Shown: positions 1-13,090, counted from the stretch's first letter. The stretch is 64,000 bases of DNA from Saccopteryx bilineata (GCF_036850765.1 NC_089493.1:190791140-190855139), one strand, 5' to 3'. Translations and numbers: made by a program. The notes: generated by a model not told the origin, from the letters alone.

Positions 1-130
1 CCTGGCCCTTAAGAATATGAGCTCCTGAGGAAGAAACCCCTTGTAATCTCACTGACGGCTGTATCCCCAGCACCTAGAAATGTGCTGGAACATAACAGAC
101 GCTTAAACAATAGGTGTGAAAGAATGATCT
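1..130 (+). repeat. L2-like 3' fragment
   Basis: GAGCTCCTGAGGAAG..., TGTATCCCCAGCACCTAG and ACAATAGGTGTGAAAGAATG follow the usual L2 3' end order. Confidence 0.6.
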
Positions 131-246
131 CACTCTGGCTTGATCAAACATATGGAATTAAGATGGAATACCCTCAGAGTTGAACAAAATCCTTTCATTT
201 CTGGCCTCTCTTAAAGCAACACCTGACCCTAATTTTTCATAGTTCG

Positions 247-267
247 TGTGTGTGTGTGTGGGGGGGG
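247..267. repeat. GT array followed by G run
   Basis: Seven GT units are directly followed by eight G. Confidence 0.9.
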
Positions 268-464
268 TCCCTATAGCATTCTTTCAGAGATGGAGAACAT
301 TATAATAAATTTAGTCTCTCATCTATAATAGCAAATGGTTATCGATCCCACACTGTGTGCAAGTTCAGTTCTAGGTTCTGGCAACCCCGCTATGAATAAG
401 TGGACGGACGTTTCTGTCCCCGTGGAGCCAGTAGTGCTGGCCCGGGAGGCAGGGTGGGTGTGTG

Positions 465-945
465 GAAAGAACGCAGGGTTTGGAGTCAGAAAGACCTGAC
501 ATTTAATCCCTGACCCACCATATACCAAGTCTCTGTCTAGGCCAGGGGTCGGGAACCTTTTTGGATAAGCGAGCCATGAACACCACATATTTTAAAATGT
601 AATTCCATGAGAGCCATACAACGACCTGTGTACATTACGCATTATCCAATAAAAATTTGGTGTTGTCCCGGAGGACAGCTGTGATTGGCTCTAGCCACCT
701 GCAACCATGAACATGAGTGGTAGGAAATGAATGGATTGTAATACATGAGAATGTTTTATATTTTTTCTATTAAAGCTTTGTCTGCGAGCCAGGTGCAGCC
801 ATCAGAAGAGCCACATCGGGCTCGCGAGCCATAGGTTCCCGACGCCCGGTCCAGGCAAGCTGCTGGGCCTCCGTGCGTCTCCCTTTCCTCATCTGCAACA
901 TGGCCATAAAGCTGAACTCCTGAGGTTGTCGAGGTGAATCAGTGA
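465..945 (+). repeat. MIR SINE interrupted by the hAT MITE
   Basis: GGTTTGGAGTCAGAAAGACC (about 479) is the MIR core; after the hAT insertion the tail continues with CCTCATCTGCAACATGG and a TGAGGTTGTCGAGGTGAATC stretch. The two halves lie at 465-542 and 849-945. Confidence 0.75.
543..848. mobile_element. hAT-type MITE, 306 bp, 8-bp TSD, inside a MIR
   Basis: The element begins CAGGGGTCGGGAACCTTTTT and ends GGTTCCCGACGCCCG, near-perfect terminal inverted repeats of hAT type. It is flanked by GTCTAGGC (535-542) and GTCCAGGC (849-856), an 8-bp target duplication with one mismatch. It has no coding capacity. The interior includes GAGAGCCATACAACGACC, a sequence I associate with non-autonomous hAT families in bats and some other mammals; the family name is not certain. 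The MIR on both sides reads continuously once the element is removed. Confidence 0.85.
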
Positions 946-1904
946 GATGAGGAACGAATGGAACTTGCCCGCCCCCCACCTCCCCTTGGGATTAAACATC
1001 CCACTGTGTCCTCTGGAAGATTTAAAGTTACCCCCCACTCCACAGCCATGTGCACTGGCTCCAACCAGGATCGCGGAGAGTGTTAGCTTCAAAGGAAGAA
1101 GGTATGACAGGTTCAGGTGCCTTTTCCAGCCTTGATTTAAAGCAGCCTTGTCACTTCTCCCTCCTGCTCCCTGTCAGTGAGGACAGCTCTCTGAGGAGAC
1201 GGCACACCCGCAGTTCTGGCCCTGGCAGTGCTCGGGGACTGATCCATCACGAATGCCCACGGCGCCAGGCGGGGTTGCACACAGCTCACTCTACAAGGGT
1301 TGACGTGTTGTACACATGAGTGTCAGGGCACATCCAGAGTACGCGGCATCCAAGTGGCACCTTTCTGTTTTCCCTGTGGTGTGGTGCCTGTGACGCAGAA
1401 CAGGTCGCAGGAAAACCCTGGATCCATGCCCATCAAGAAGGTTACCCTGAAGGAAGGTGACTTGGTTAACACTACCACACCGCGGGATCCCCGGGTAACC
1501 AAAGAACATCACTGCGCGCAAAGACGGACACCTCCTAAGGCAAACGGGTGGGGGGGGACTAAGTGTTCAGTGAAGACAGTCTGATGTCCTGCTTTTGACA
1601 CTGTTGCCACTCTTTCTACCTGCCAGCAGCTATCCCCAAATAAAAGAAACCTCCCAGCATGCTCTGTTCCAAGAGACACACTTTCGATTTACTAAACAGG
1701 CGGACACTGAGCAAGTTGTCAACCAACAGCAGAGTCAAAAGACACTTCGCGCTTGGCCCCCCGTTGTGATTTGGAGCGCTTGCTGTGTCCACAGACAGTC
1801 ACCGCCTGGTGAAGCAATCACTTTCCTCTGCCCAGGTCAGGAGCTTCAGTTAGCTGATCGATCGGCACAGTTTCCCTGGACCAGAGTCAGCAACAATGAC
1901 AGTC

Positions 1905-2110
1905 ATCGTAATAGCTGATAACGATGGAGGGCTTTCTAGGTTCTAAGTGCTTAACACAAATTGGTTTCATTCTCACCTCAACTGTTTGACACAGGAAATA
2001 TTTCTACCCCCCCCCCTTTTATAGATGAGGGCGCTGAGGCACAAGACCCTGCCCAAGGTCACACAGCTAGGAAGGGGTAGAGCTGAGATTTGAACTCAGG
2101 CCACCTGTCT
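1905..2110 (-). repeat. MIR SINE
   Basis: GCCCAAGGTCACACAGCTAG and TTTTATAGATGAGGGCGCTG are the MIR antisense signature. Confidence 0.8.
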
Positions 2111-2928
2111 CCTAGGTGCCCACTCTGAGGATGCCCTGCATCCCCGGCGAGAACCAGATTTAAGTTCTTTGGCGCTCTTTAAAGCTCACTGCTGCACCTC
2201 AACACTTAGCACGGGGCCCGGAACCTGGTGGTTGTTAAGATGGAACACATGCGCTGCCCAGACACCACTGCAAACCGCCACTCCGGGCTGCCTGGGGGAA
2301 GGGAGGCCTTGGAGAGTCCCTGCTCTACCTGACACCACAGCCTCCCACCTCCGCTCCTGGATCCACCACACAACCAGCTCCAACTCCATCCAAGAATAAA
2401 GTCTGTTATGTAACCGCACGGCGGACACGGGGGTACATGGAAAGGCAACCTCAAAGTGGCACCGGCCACTGTTAGTCTCCGAAGGAAATAGATGGTCCGA
2501 GTAGAACTTTCCATCTCCCTGCGAGCCCCCCCGCCCCCAGCATGCAAACTTTCCTTGGTGCTTTCTAGAATTTATTTTATTTTGGTCGAGCACATTATTT
2601 GAAGTTACTATAGCAACGTGTCACCAGCTGGTATCACATAGTAATATTGGCATTTAAGTGGCAAGCTCCCGAAGTTGGCTGTTTTCCTGCCTCTGCGATC
2701 TCGTCACCCCCCACTCACCTGAGGTGAGCGGAGGACGCCTTGGCCGCTGCCACGCCTCTCCCCTCTCAGTCTGTCTGTCTGTTTGTCAAGGCTGGGCAAG
2801 CCCGGAGCCTTTTCCTGGCTCACGGGGCACTGCAGGGGTCCTGACTGGTGTGTGGAAGGGTCTGCATTACAGCTGATTAAATAGAGACGTTTGAGTTGAG
2901 TGTTGTAAAACTATTGGCCATGTCAGTA

Positions 2929-3028
2929 GGATGATGGTGGTGGTGATAACGATGATGATGGTGGTGTGGTAGTGGTGAGCAGGAAGAGGAGGAGGAGGAG
3001 GAAGGAGGAAGAGGAGGATGCTGTTTTT
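2929..3028. repeat. GAT/GGT then GGA trinucleotide-rich tract
   Basis: Imperfect GATGGTG units pass into GGAGGAGGA units; about 100 bp of purine-rich + strand. Confidence 0.9.
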
Positions 3029-4728
3029 ATGCAGAGGAGTAGAATGATCTGGTGGGAGGGCTACTCTCCTGATCACAATCACCTTGTATCCCAGCTAACT
3101 GATACCAGTCACACAAGACTGGCTTTTTCTTCCTCTCCTTTGTCATCGTACAGTGAAGAGACCCTGACCCTTTGCCTTTGGAGCTCAGCTCCCCCCCCCC
3201 AGGTGTGCAGCACCTCCCCACATGCTGACGGGCTGAATTAGTTAAGAGGATCGATCGTCTGGGGTCTCTGGAGGGGCTTCCATCGGGGAAGTAAGTCCCG
3301 CTGCTCAAGGCGTTAAATAGACGACCCCCCCCAACACGTCAGCTGAACGCCCGCGATGATTACACTTATTTTTACACGTTTGACCTAGTTTCAAACTGTG
3401 TCTCTTCACGCTGTGATTCATTAGCTACATTTTAAACCACCCCGAAAGGAGTCGAGGTGACTCTGCCTGGTTTACGCCAGCGTCTCGCATACAGTTTCTC
3501 TCCCCGGAATGTAATATGTAGGTCCCCCTGGTATTCCGTTTTAAGAAAAGCAATTTCCCATCCATAATTTCCCATCCGGCTTGCTGCTTGGCTGTGGGTG
3601 AGTGGCCGCCTCACGCCTTGGTTGTTAAAATATATGTCCACTACAGAATTTCTGCCAGGGCCGGGGTAGGGGGGATTCTCACCAGCCTGGACCGCAGGGC
3701 ACCCTTCCACCCCGCGGCTCCCCATGCAGTATTCAAAGGCTTTCCCCTGCTGCTCACGGGGCTGGGAGGCTGGGCTCCCGCACTAGAAAGTTTGAGCTAT
3801 GCCAACATTGGGAGTCTCTGAGTTGTTAGGAGAGATGCAGTCTGATCATCGCCCCCGCCCCCAATTCCTCTCTCTCTCTCTGCTGCTGGGCATTTAAAAC
3901 AAGGTAGATGTAGAACTCAGGTCTCAAACTTGTGACAAGGGGGAGGGGGCAGGAAGCAGAAAGGCGGATGGAGGACCGTGTTGAGGATAGTACTGGGAAA
4001 GGGATACACGTCAGAGAAGCGTAATATTATTCCATCGTTCTAGCTGAGCATGACTGAGCTTTCTTTTCTTTTTTTTTCTTTTTTTTTATTTAAATGACTG
4101 GAGGAGCTTTTCTAAATCCAGACCTGCAGCAGGCGTCTCATTGCCATTTCACAAATCAGTCACATTGGTGTGATTTCTGACAGATCTGATACTAAGGTGG
4201 GCTGAACGCCCTGGTAGAAATAAAGGGGTGCTTCCAGTCGGAAGTGAGACACTGTCATTTTCCATTAACGGCCCAAATGCAGGTAACTTGTGTGCAAACT
4301 TCACTCACATCGCACTACCGAGAGGCACCCGGCCGGGTTTTTCCATGTGGTTTGCTGGTTAGCACGGAGGAATGGGCCAGCCGGTAAGAGTCATTCTGAT
4401 TGACCGGTGAACCGAGACACCCCGGGCCAGTCCTTAGCAAAAGATAAATGGTATCTCTCATAAAATGGTCCCTCTTTCTCTAGATGGGGGCTGGGCCCCC
4501 CCCCACCCCTTTTAATTTTTCTTCCAAAGCGAAGCATGGAAGTTTCTCTAAACAAGGCTTAAATCAAGACAGCCTTTTCAGGGTAATGCCAGTGAACTTG
4601 AGCGCTGAGGTTTATGTTTTTGCTCTTTCTTCCCCCTTTCAAATTCAAATCAAGCCATTGGAAATAGCAGGCATTCCGGATCTATGCATTTGGGGCAGCC
4701 TGCAGCTCCGACAATGGTGAATTCCCCA

Positions 4729-4765
<37 letters not shown>
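4729..4765. repeat. CA dinucleotide microsatellite
   Basis: About 17 uninterrupted CA units. Confidence 0.95.
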
Positions 4766-4767
<2 letters not shown>

Positions 4768-4859
4768 CCTCACAATCCCGGGAATCATTTAAGCCAAAGC
4801 TTTAAAAGTAAACTTACTGTCCAAGAGACGGTCGCATTTTCTCCCACAGGACCACCGAT

Positions 4860-4879
4860 CACACACACACACACACACA
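4860..4879. repeat. CA dinucleotide microsatellite
   Basis: Ten CA units, 95 bp after the previous array. Confidence 0.95.
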
Positions 4880-5195
4880 GAGAAATGAAACCTACTCAAA
4901 TCTCTTACCTTGAAGCAGTGGGTAACCTGCAGAGGAAGCCCCCCTTCCCTTGCAAAGCGAGCCAGGCTTTGGCCAGCAGCAGAATTACTCCAAAAGAGGG
5001 AATAATAAGTCCTCTCTATTGTAATCTTCACTGTTTAGATGCAAGAAGTGTAGTGGCTCTGCTCACGTAGGAATAAATAAAAAGCCGAGCAAACTGCACA
5101 GCGCCTACCATGTGAGAAGGAAAGACCTCTAGCGGCCACAGGCTGAATTCTTGGAGGAAGGGAGGAGACGGAGAGAGTAGAGGAAACATGAGTGC

Positions 5196-5238
<43 letters not shown>
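5196..5238. repeat. Compound CT/CA microsatellite
   Basis: About nine CT units are joined directly to thirteen CA units. Confidence 0.95.
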
Positions 5239-5240
<2 letters not shown>

Positions 5241-5494
5241 CTCTTGAACTCTAAAGATTTCTCCTTTCTGGCACCCAGCCTGGCCGGAGGGATAAACAAG
5301 AAATAAAGCCTGTTTCTTGGTTTAAGTGGGACCTGGTTAAGTTAGCAGTGCTGGTGGTGCTCTCTGGTTTGAAAGGGACTGATAATTCCACAAACTCACT
5401 CACCCTCTGGGGGCCTGGGCAGGGGAGAGGATCTGACTCCCTGGATGGCCGGGCACGTTTGTTTGCCCCAGTGCAGAGGTCAGAGTCCCCCATC

Positions 5495-5495
<1 letters not shown>

Positions 5496-5531
<36 letters not shown>
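5496..5531. repeat. CA dinucleotide microsatellite
   Basis: About 17 CA units. Confidence 0.95.
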
Positions 5532-5535
<4 letters not shown>

Positions 5536-5926
5536 CCGACGGTGCTGCTCCCCAGAGCGCCCCTTGATATTCGGAATCCTGTTCGAGGAGGAGTCTGCAT
5601 TTTCATTCTGTGCTGAGCCCCACTAATGACACAGCCGGCCTTGCCAACTGGGAGGAGAGCACACTCTCCCCAGCGTCCCGAAGGGAAGGGGCCAGGAAGC
5701 CAGCGAGGAGCCCTGTCTTTGGGAGCCCCTTCGGGGAGTGTGAACTTCAGGAGCATCCGGTTCACGGAAGACTTCCTGTCCCACCAGGAGGGCCTTCCTG
5801 GGGACATCAGGCTGTTCTTGCACCTCTAACTGGACTGCAAACCTGTCATCTGGGAGCTTATTTTTATTTCGTATTTGTTTTGTATTTTTTAACAAATGAA
5901 GAAATGGAGAGTTTTTTGGTTTTAGG

Positions 5927-5928
<2 letters not shown>

Positions 5929-5958
<30 letters not shown>
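5929..5958. repeat. GT dinucleotide microsatellite
   Basis: Fifteen GT units; fifth alternating purine-pyrimidine array within 1.23 kb. Confidence 0.95.
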
Positions 5959-5959
<1 letters not shown>

Positions 5960-7096
5960 TTTAACAAAGACAGCAGTTCGTGACAGCAAAACCCATTCTC
6001 TTAGTTCCACTGTAATATTTCCGGGCCCATCTCTCTGGTGTGCGTGAGGTCCAATACCCTTTAGCAGTGGGGTCCCCGGGAAACACCTCTATCTCACCCA
6101 GGCGACCATCTCCCGCAGCCTCACCCTTGGCCAGGCCTGGTGGGACTGCTTTGGCTAAGATAGCAGTCCCAGTGGAATCTTGCGTGAGACAATCTCGAGT
6201 GGCCTCCCTCCCCCGACTCCCCTCCAGTGTATTGGTAGTCCGTACTCCCTGTGCCAGGTTTCCAGAGCAGATCTCCCTAAATTCTTCTTGCAGACACTCC
6301 CTCAAACGGAAAGCACACCCCGATACTGACTCATAAAACCTGGGAGGGCAGACGCAGGGAAGTGCATGCGAGCAGACTCTGGCGCACGGAGGGGTGTGGT
6401 TCTTGCTCCTGTAGCCCACAGATCCTGCCAGACCCACCTAGTCTCCAAGTCCTCATGCTGATTTCCCTCTTGGATGTTAATCTTACTTGCCCAACTAGAT
6501 CATGAGCAAGAACCACCTCTTCTCACTTCTTTTACCCTCCCTGGCCCCTAACAGGTGCTGGTCCCTGTAGCTGCTAGCCTCTCCCTGGCTCAGTCCTGGG
6601 GGTCCAACCACCAATTCTCCTGTAGAGAACTTCAGTCCATTCCAGGTGCTACAGAGGCCATTTGATTCTTCTGCTACACTTCTTGGGGTAGATATGGGTG
6701 GGTGATTGTCCTACTGTACAGACGAAAAAAATCGGTGCTTAGACATGTAGGATTATTTACAAGAAAGTCAAACTGTCTTCAGGATCTCGATGGAGGCTGG
6801 ATCTCCTGACACCAACTCAGGGCTCTTTTCCCAAAACATGCAAGCAGCTGGCAACGTAATGAGTAGGGCCTTATATTCTATATCTGGAGCTTCTGTTACA
6901 GTCGCAGGCACATAAAAGGTGTTCAGAGAATGATTTTTGGATGAGTGAGCTGATGACTGAGCCAGAAAGAGACATTTCTTCAAAGAGAAGTTTAATGTGA
7001 TCATTTGGGAAGGAGACATTCTCCATCCCTGGGGGCCATTATTATTCTTGCCTGCAATGGTTGGGGCGTCTGAAGTCAAAGAAATGGAGAAGATGA

Positions 7097-7261
<165 letters not shown>

Positions 7262-7474
7262 TAGGGCGCTAGCCGGGGAGACGTGTCACACTCCTGCTTC
7301 TCAAGAGTTTAGGGCAAGAAGGGCTCCCACTGTGGACCTGAGTATGCGTGTGTCTGAGTTTACAAACAGGACTGAGGGTTCCCATGTCTCATTCCCATTG
7401 GGCCTGAATGTGTCCTCTGGGACATGTCTTCAGTCCAGAGACAAGCCCTGAATGTCTAGTCTAGATGGTTTTGT

Positions 7475-7510
7475 TTGTTTTTACTTACTTATTTTACTGA
7501 GAGAGGAAGG

Positions 7511-7556
<46 letters not shown>

Positions 7557-7655
7557 TCAAGCTGTCCCTGCATGTGCACTGACCAGGGATTGAACCCGCA
7601 ACCCCCTGCACTTCGAGATGATGCTCTAACCAGCAGAGCTATCCAGCAGGCCTGG
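7475..7655 (-). mobile_element. tRNA-derived SINE (antisense to DOCK2) with GA array
   Basis: Right end carries the tRNA-like head in antisense (GACCAGGGATTGAACCCGCA is the B-box region). A 40-bp GA array (about 7512-7551) lies in the tail half. Flanks TCTAGATGGTTT (7464-7475) and TCTAGATATGGTTT (about 7656-7669) look like a target duplication with a 2-bp indel. Confidence 0.75.
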
Positions 7656-7714
7656 TCTAGATATGGTTTAACACGTATTTGTTGATGAATCGTGAACACT
7701 TGGGGGCTCGAGGG

Positions 7715-7880
7715 CATGAATGTGTGAGTCGCACGGTCTCGGGTTTGGATCCAGGAATCGTCACCGGTTAGCTGTGTGACCACGGGCAGGTTAACCTCTC
7801 TCAGGCTTTGGCGTCCCCGTCTGTAATGTGGGGAAAATATCGTGTATGTCACAGGGCTGTAAAGGGGTTGAACGAGAGCG
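7715..7880 (+). repeat. MIR SINE
   Basis: TTAGCTGTGTGACCACGGGC and GTCTGTAATGTGGGGAAAAT are MIR core and 3' half. Confidence 0.75.
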
Positions 7881-9074
7881 CAGCAGCTCAGTGAGAGACA
7901 GCTGGGGCTGCGTTCTGACAACAGGCGTGTCGGGGAGGGTGACACGCTAAGCCCCCGTCTTCTTCTGGCCTCTCGGGACTCATTTGCTACAGGACGGTCT
8001 GCCTGTGGCCTGTGGCCTATGGCCTGCGGGTCTCTGCTTCTGTCGCAGATGCCTTCATCAACATAGGGCCCAGCCTGGGCTGTCCCGGGGCTGTAGCAGC
8101 CTGGTGCTTCGTCCTCAGCATGGTCACCTTTGTCACTCTCTCCTTGCTGCTGCCATCCATATTCAGGGGTTCGGCTCCCAGAGACCCACTTTCAGCTCTC
8201 CTGGGAGAGACCACAGGCCCCAGAATTGGACGAACCTCGGAGAACGACCCGTGTGGAGGGAACCATTAGGAAGCTAATTACTACCCTTCATTCATTCATT
8301 CATTCAGGGCAGAGACTCTCCTTGTTGGGGTAGGATGGCCAAGAAATGGAACCTCCTTCTGGATATAAAACAAAATCAAAGCTTAGAAACAGAGGTTCCC
8401 CCCCCCACCACCATTATGTTCTCTCTGTCTCAGGACATGGAAATAAAAAGACCAGGCTCATAATGTTTGAGCCTTGGGGAAGGAAAGGTGGGAAGGGAGG
8501 TAGGAAAGAGGGCTTTTATTTACTGAACATACACACTTTCTCATAGAAACCTCACAACAGAACGACATAGGTGTCACTGCTCACTGTTATAGGTCCACTC
8601 TCTGCCGGCTCACGGCCCTCCTGCTAACACGGGGCAGAGGTAGAGGGTGAGTCTCTGCTCCAGCCCTCCCTCCACGTTACATCACCTCACTCAGGAGCCG
8701 GGGGGCCGTCTCCGTCCCCACAGGAAGGGAATGTGTCCGTGACCATACCCACAGCTCCGCAGAAAACACCCAGGATGCAAACCAATACCCGCCATCATGG
8801 TCCCCGCGCACTTAGCGAGCACCCGCGGTGGGCCGGGCTCTGTGCAAAGCGTCTTCTAGACCAGTGCTCACGCCTTCTCACGGCGACCCTTGTGGGTAGA
8901 TGCTGTCTTGAAGCTGCTGATGCAATCTGGGACATAAATGCGTTGCGGGGACTTTCCCTAGAAGCAAAGATGGCTGGGAAGGAACCAATCTTATTTCTAG
9001 AATTTTGCAATCCAGCATGAAGCAGTGATTTTTGAATTATATCCCCCCCTCCTTATTCTCCTCTACCATAAATG

Positions 9075-9110
9075 CACACGCACGCGCGCACGCGCACACA
9101 CACGCACACA
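9075..9110. repeat. Alternating CA/CG tract (Z-DNA prone)
   Basis: CACACGCACGCGCGCACGCG and following CA units form 36 bp of alternating pyrimidine-purine sequence. Confidence 0.9.
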
Positions 9111-9952
9111 TTTCAGCCCCAGCTCTTCTACTCTTATCTGCTTTATATACATTTTAGGTTCCAGGTAAGATGTTCTCTGAGCAGTGAATTCTGCCATTAA
9201 AATGATTTAAAAACTGCTGGCTTAAGGAAAGCTCTGAACGGGATTCCTGTGGACTTTAAATTCTACAGGTGAAGGCTGTTCGAGTTCATTTCCACCCACC
9301 CCCCCTCCCCTCACCCTCATCAGGAGGGTCCTTCCCGGCAGTGATTCTGGCCTCGGCTACTCAAATGGCTCTTGAATTTGTGTTCTCCGAAGACGGAGAA
9401 CGAGTTTGGTCCCCTGCAGAATCTGACGGGGCGTGGCGAGGTCCACTGGGAAGCTCTGCAAGAAGAGGGGGGGAGAGTCCCTGTCGGGTTCCCCCCAATC
9501 GGCCGCGCTTCTAGCACCGCTAATTCAACGCTCATTTTGCTAATAGTTTGTTTGCTCAGTGACCTGAGGTGCTATCATGTAGCGAAGATTATTTCCCTCT
9601 CAAATACATATTTGGAGAGATGATTATAAAATTGCCACATCAATGCCTGCATTTACTTCTTTCCTCCCAAAGCCAGAATTAATAGCGCTTTATTTTGAGA
9701 GCGGTCGCGCATTTCACGTTCCCATCCATCCATCCCTCTTACACTGGCGAAACAGCCTCTCGGTCAACAACTGTGAGCTTCCATTTAAAAGTCCACTTCT
9801 ATGGGCTTCGTTGGCTCTGCCCCCTGCCTTTTCTGCCCCTCCACAATATTATAAAGAAAACTATTATAAACAACCGGCGGGATCTGGGCACTTTTTAGTC
9901 TGTCCTTATAAAACAAGATGACAGGTGTAATTTTTTTTTATTACTATTTCAG

Positions 9953-10047
9953 GACTTCCTGATGGAGACATTCATCATGTTCAAGGACCTCATTGGGAAG
10001 AACGTGTATCCAGTAGACTGGATGGCCATGAGCATGGTTCAGAACAG
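9953..10047 (+). CDS. DOCK2: DOCK2 coding exon (window exon 2)
   Basis: The acceptor is TTACTATTTCAG, preceded by a T-rich tract, and the donor is AACAG|GTGAGC. The exon is 95 bp, 31 codons plus two bases; the split codon AG|G gives Arg with exon 3. It encodes [20 protein letters not shown] followed by [11 protein letters not shown]. The [19 protein letters not shown] block is shared by DOCK1, DOCK2 and DOCK5 and is one of the best conserved stretches of the inter-domain helical scaffold. No internal stop or frameshift is present. The 2.7-kb intron before it holds one bat SINE and MIR remnants. Confidence 0.96.
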
Positions 10048-10560
10048 GTGAGCTCCCGCTACCGCCCGCCTCCTGATGGCCGCGGCGCCCCAGCAGCCCC
10101 TTAAAGGGCCCCGGCAGGGGCAAGGTGGGGACAGTGCTCCCCAACAAGAAGAAGTTGAAGAATAACAACTCCTTTCTTTCTATTTTTAAAGCCCAGGAAA
10201 CTTCTCACCCATCGTGAACTTATCTTTTGTTCTTACGGGTTTTTTTTTTCCTCCTCATGCCTTTTTATAGACCGAACTGGCTACTCCCTCACCTTCTCCG
10301 TTCTTCAAGTACCAGTTAAAATAGTATACTCCGTTTGTGAAGCCTTCCCTAAGCTTTGGGAACAGGAGAGCGTAAGGTCAGCCTTATTAAAGTGATATTA
10401 GTTTAATTTTTTTTTTCAGAATAATAATAAAATACACTCTGTGACATATGGTGAGAGAAGTTGAGGGAGTGTTGGGTTAAACAGCTTGGGATGGAGTTCT
10501 GTGCTGCAGGACTTTTCAGAGCCATTCACATGCTACCGTTGTTTCTCCAGTTGAGGCTTT

Positions 10561-10720
10561 TTTTTTAAATTTTATTTGTTCATTTTAGAGAGGAGAGTGG
10601 GTAGGGAGCTGGAAGCATCAACTCCCATATGTGCCTTGACCAGGCAAGCCCAGGGTTTCGAACTGGCGACCTCAGCATTTCCAGGTCGACGCTTTATCCA
10701 CTGCGCCACCACAGGTCAGG
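10561..10720 (-). mobile_element. tRNA-derived bat SINE, short form, with 16-bp TSD
   Basis: Perfect target duplication CTCCAGTTGAGGCTTT at 10545-10560 and 10721-10736. The left side is the poly-T complement of the A tail; the right side has GCGCCACCACAGGTCAGG, antisense of the tRNA-like head. At 160 bp it is about half the length of the copies at 17320 and 48721, which share this head. Confidence 0.88.
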
Positions 10721-12837
10721 CTCCAGTTGAGGCTTTAGGATAGCATTTCACGGTTTTATTTGGCCGTGGAACCAATTGGCGCACATGTATGTATGTCTCT
10801 GTGTGTGCACCTATTAACATCTCATAGAATACCAGTGTAATTCAAGTGTAACTCAGATCCCCCATGGCCCAACACAAAATTAAATAAAAGTAAGTATAAC
10901 CAATTTTGGTCTTTAATGCTTTCTCTCAAATAATACTATTCCAGCCAAATGACATTCCCATCAGAACACTTAGCGGTATTTTATAATGGTCCCCTTTTCC
11001 AGTCCTCTGTCTCTCAGTAGTTCTTAGATTTCTTCCGAGTCACAGACTCCTCTAAGCCTGGGTCTTCCTGGCTCCCCCTCCTGCCCTTCTCTCTCACTTT
11101 CTTTCGGTTTCTTGTGTTTGTTTCAGGTTCTCGCCCTGGAAAACCCTTTACACTGGCTGCAAGATCTGTCTCTCTCTGCCGATGACTCTTGTTCTGTATC
11201 TCAGAAGCTAAGACTTGGCTGCAAAGGCAGAAATATCCAGAGAGGGTGGAAGAAGAGGAAGACAGGAGGCTAAAGCAGAACTCCGTAGTGGAGGGAAAGA
11301 GGGAAGGGAGACTGTGGACGTTTTTACGTAGAATAGTTTTGTCATTGGATGTAGTCTGAGAGTTTCTCTCATGTCTCCCTAAGAGCCGACTCCAGTCCCA
11401 GCCGGCCTCTGTCCCTTACTTCTCTGTCCCCAACAAGCCACTCTTCCTCTCCCCGGATGCCTAAGTGCCTAGCCGTGGGACTTGATGAGTACACTTGAGC
11501 GTGGTGCTCCTGGGGCCAGCGTCAGAGGCTGCTGAAGGGGAGGAGAGGTTTATCAAGGAAAAAAAAAAAAGAAATCTCTGTGTTTTCAAGTTTATGGTAA
11601 GAAGAGTAAAATCAGCCCAGCAAAAAAAATGTCAGAATTTTTAGTCTGGGCTGCGCTTGACCTGATTCTCCTGTTTACATCAAGCAGGAGGGAGGCTGGC
11701 TGTGCAACGATTAAAGCGGTGGTGGAAATTAGGTCCAGGCCACATGATGGATCAGAGGCAGGCCCCTCCCTAGCCCTGGGTCAGGGCCAGCTTTCTGAGC
11801 ATGCGACCTGTATAGTCGCACAGGACCCCGTACGCTAAAGGGTCCCCTGCTTGGTTTAGTGCCCTGTTGTCCTCCCCTTGTGCACTGAGCTCAGCAAAGC
11901 ACACGGCTCGTCACACCTTATGCCAATGCCCAGTCTTGTGTTATGGTAGCCGCCAGCCCCTAAACTACGTGGGAACCCCTGCTCTGTCTGCCGGCCAGTC
12001 AACAACAGCTTGGGGTTTTGCCAAATTACATGAAGCACCTGGGTGAGTCATCTTTGACTCACCCTACACTGCAGATACTTTCAACCGTTCACTGTTACCT
12101 CCTATTTCCATCGACTCTGACTCTATGACTTCACATAAACGATGACTCCCCTTCCCTTCTAGACCAAACTCAGCATGAAAGTACCCGTCGAATCCTGCTC
12201 TTTCTCCTTCGTGTGTCCTTTCAGTCCTCCCTCATGATAGCAGAATGTCTCCCCTCCTCTGCATTTCTGCTCACGCCCATATTGGAGCGCGTCCTCCACT
12301 GCACCGCCATGATCTCTGCCTACGGCTGTTTCCGCCCCTCGACAACAGGCTTCCTGGAGGCAAGCACTACATCCAGTTTGTCTCTGTGTTTTCACAGAGG
12401 CCGTCCTCCATAAATATGTATCATGAATCTGTGTATACAGTGGGTATTTCTTACTGATTTGGATTTTAAAAGAACTTCTACTCCAATTTGCCTAAGAAAA
12501 AGAGAATGTATTGGCTCAGACAACTGAAAGACTCCACGGGTTTGGCTTCAGGCATGGATGTATCTAGGTGCTCAACAATGGTGTAGGAAATCTGTGTCTC
12601 TACCTTTGCTATTTTCTCTCTTGCCTTTGCTCTCAGGCAGGTGCTGTCTTTGTGATGTGGGAAAATGGGCTCTAGAAGTTTCAGACATGTGTCTTGTTGG
12701 ATTAGCAACCAGAGTAGAAAGAAAAACCCTGTCCTTTATAGTAAGTGCAGCAAAAGTCTCAGTATAGTCTCCAGAGGCTTGGGAGACATACCCTTCCATA
12801 AAGCTCTGTGGCCAGGATAATGAAATATGCTATTTCA

Positions 12838-13090
12838 TTAGGCTTTGGTCAAACTGAGGCACAGAATAGATGAGTAACTTACTCAGTGTCGCACGGCTAA
12901 TAAGAAACAGAGCAACCAATGCAACTGGAGCCCACGTTCTTAATCTCCACTGCTTGATCCTGTAAATTTGTGAGGCTCATTTTGTTAAGTGCATTGTACA
13001 CACATGCCAACTGCTTATTAGCCCAGGCAGCTCAAGGAGGCCCAAAGAGGTAAATTGCCCAAGGTCATGCAACTAGTTAGTGAACATTTT
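12838..13090 (-). repeat. MIR-like sequence, two segments
   Basis: AAACTGAGGCACAGAATAG (about 12852) and CCCAAGGTCATGCAACTAG (about 13058) are antisense MIR signatures; they may be two elements. Confidence 0.6.

Noticed and set aside
470..500. A miR-378-like sequence (TTGGAGTCAGAAAGACC)
   Set aside because: The stretch is the core of a MIR repeat, and no hairpin of microRNA type surrounds it.
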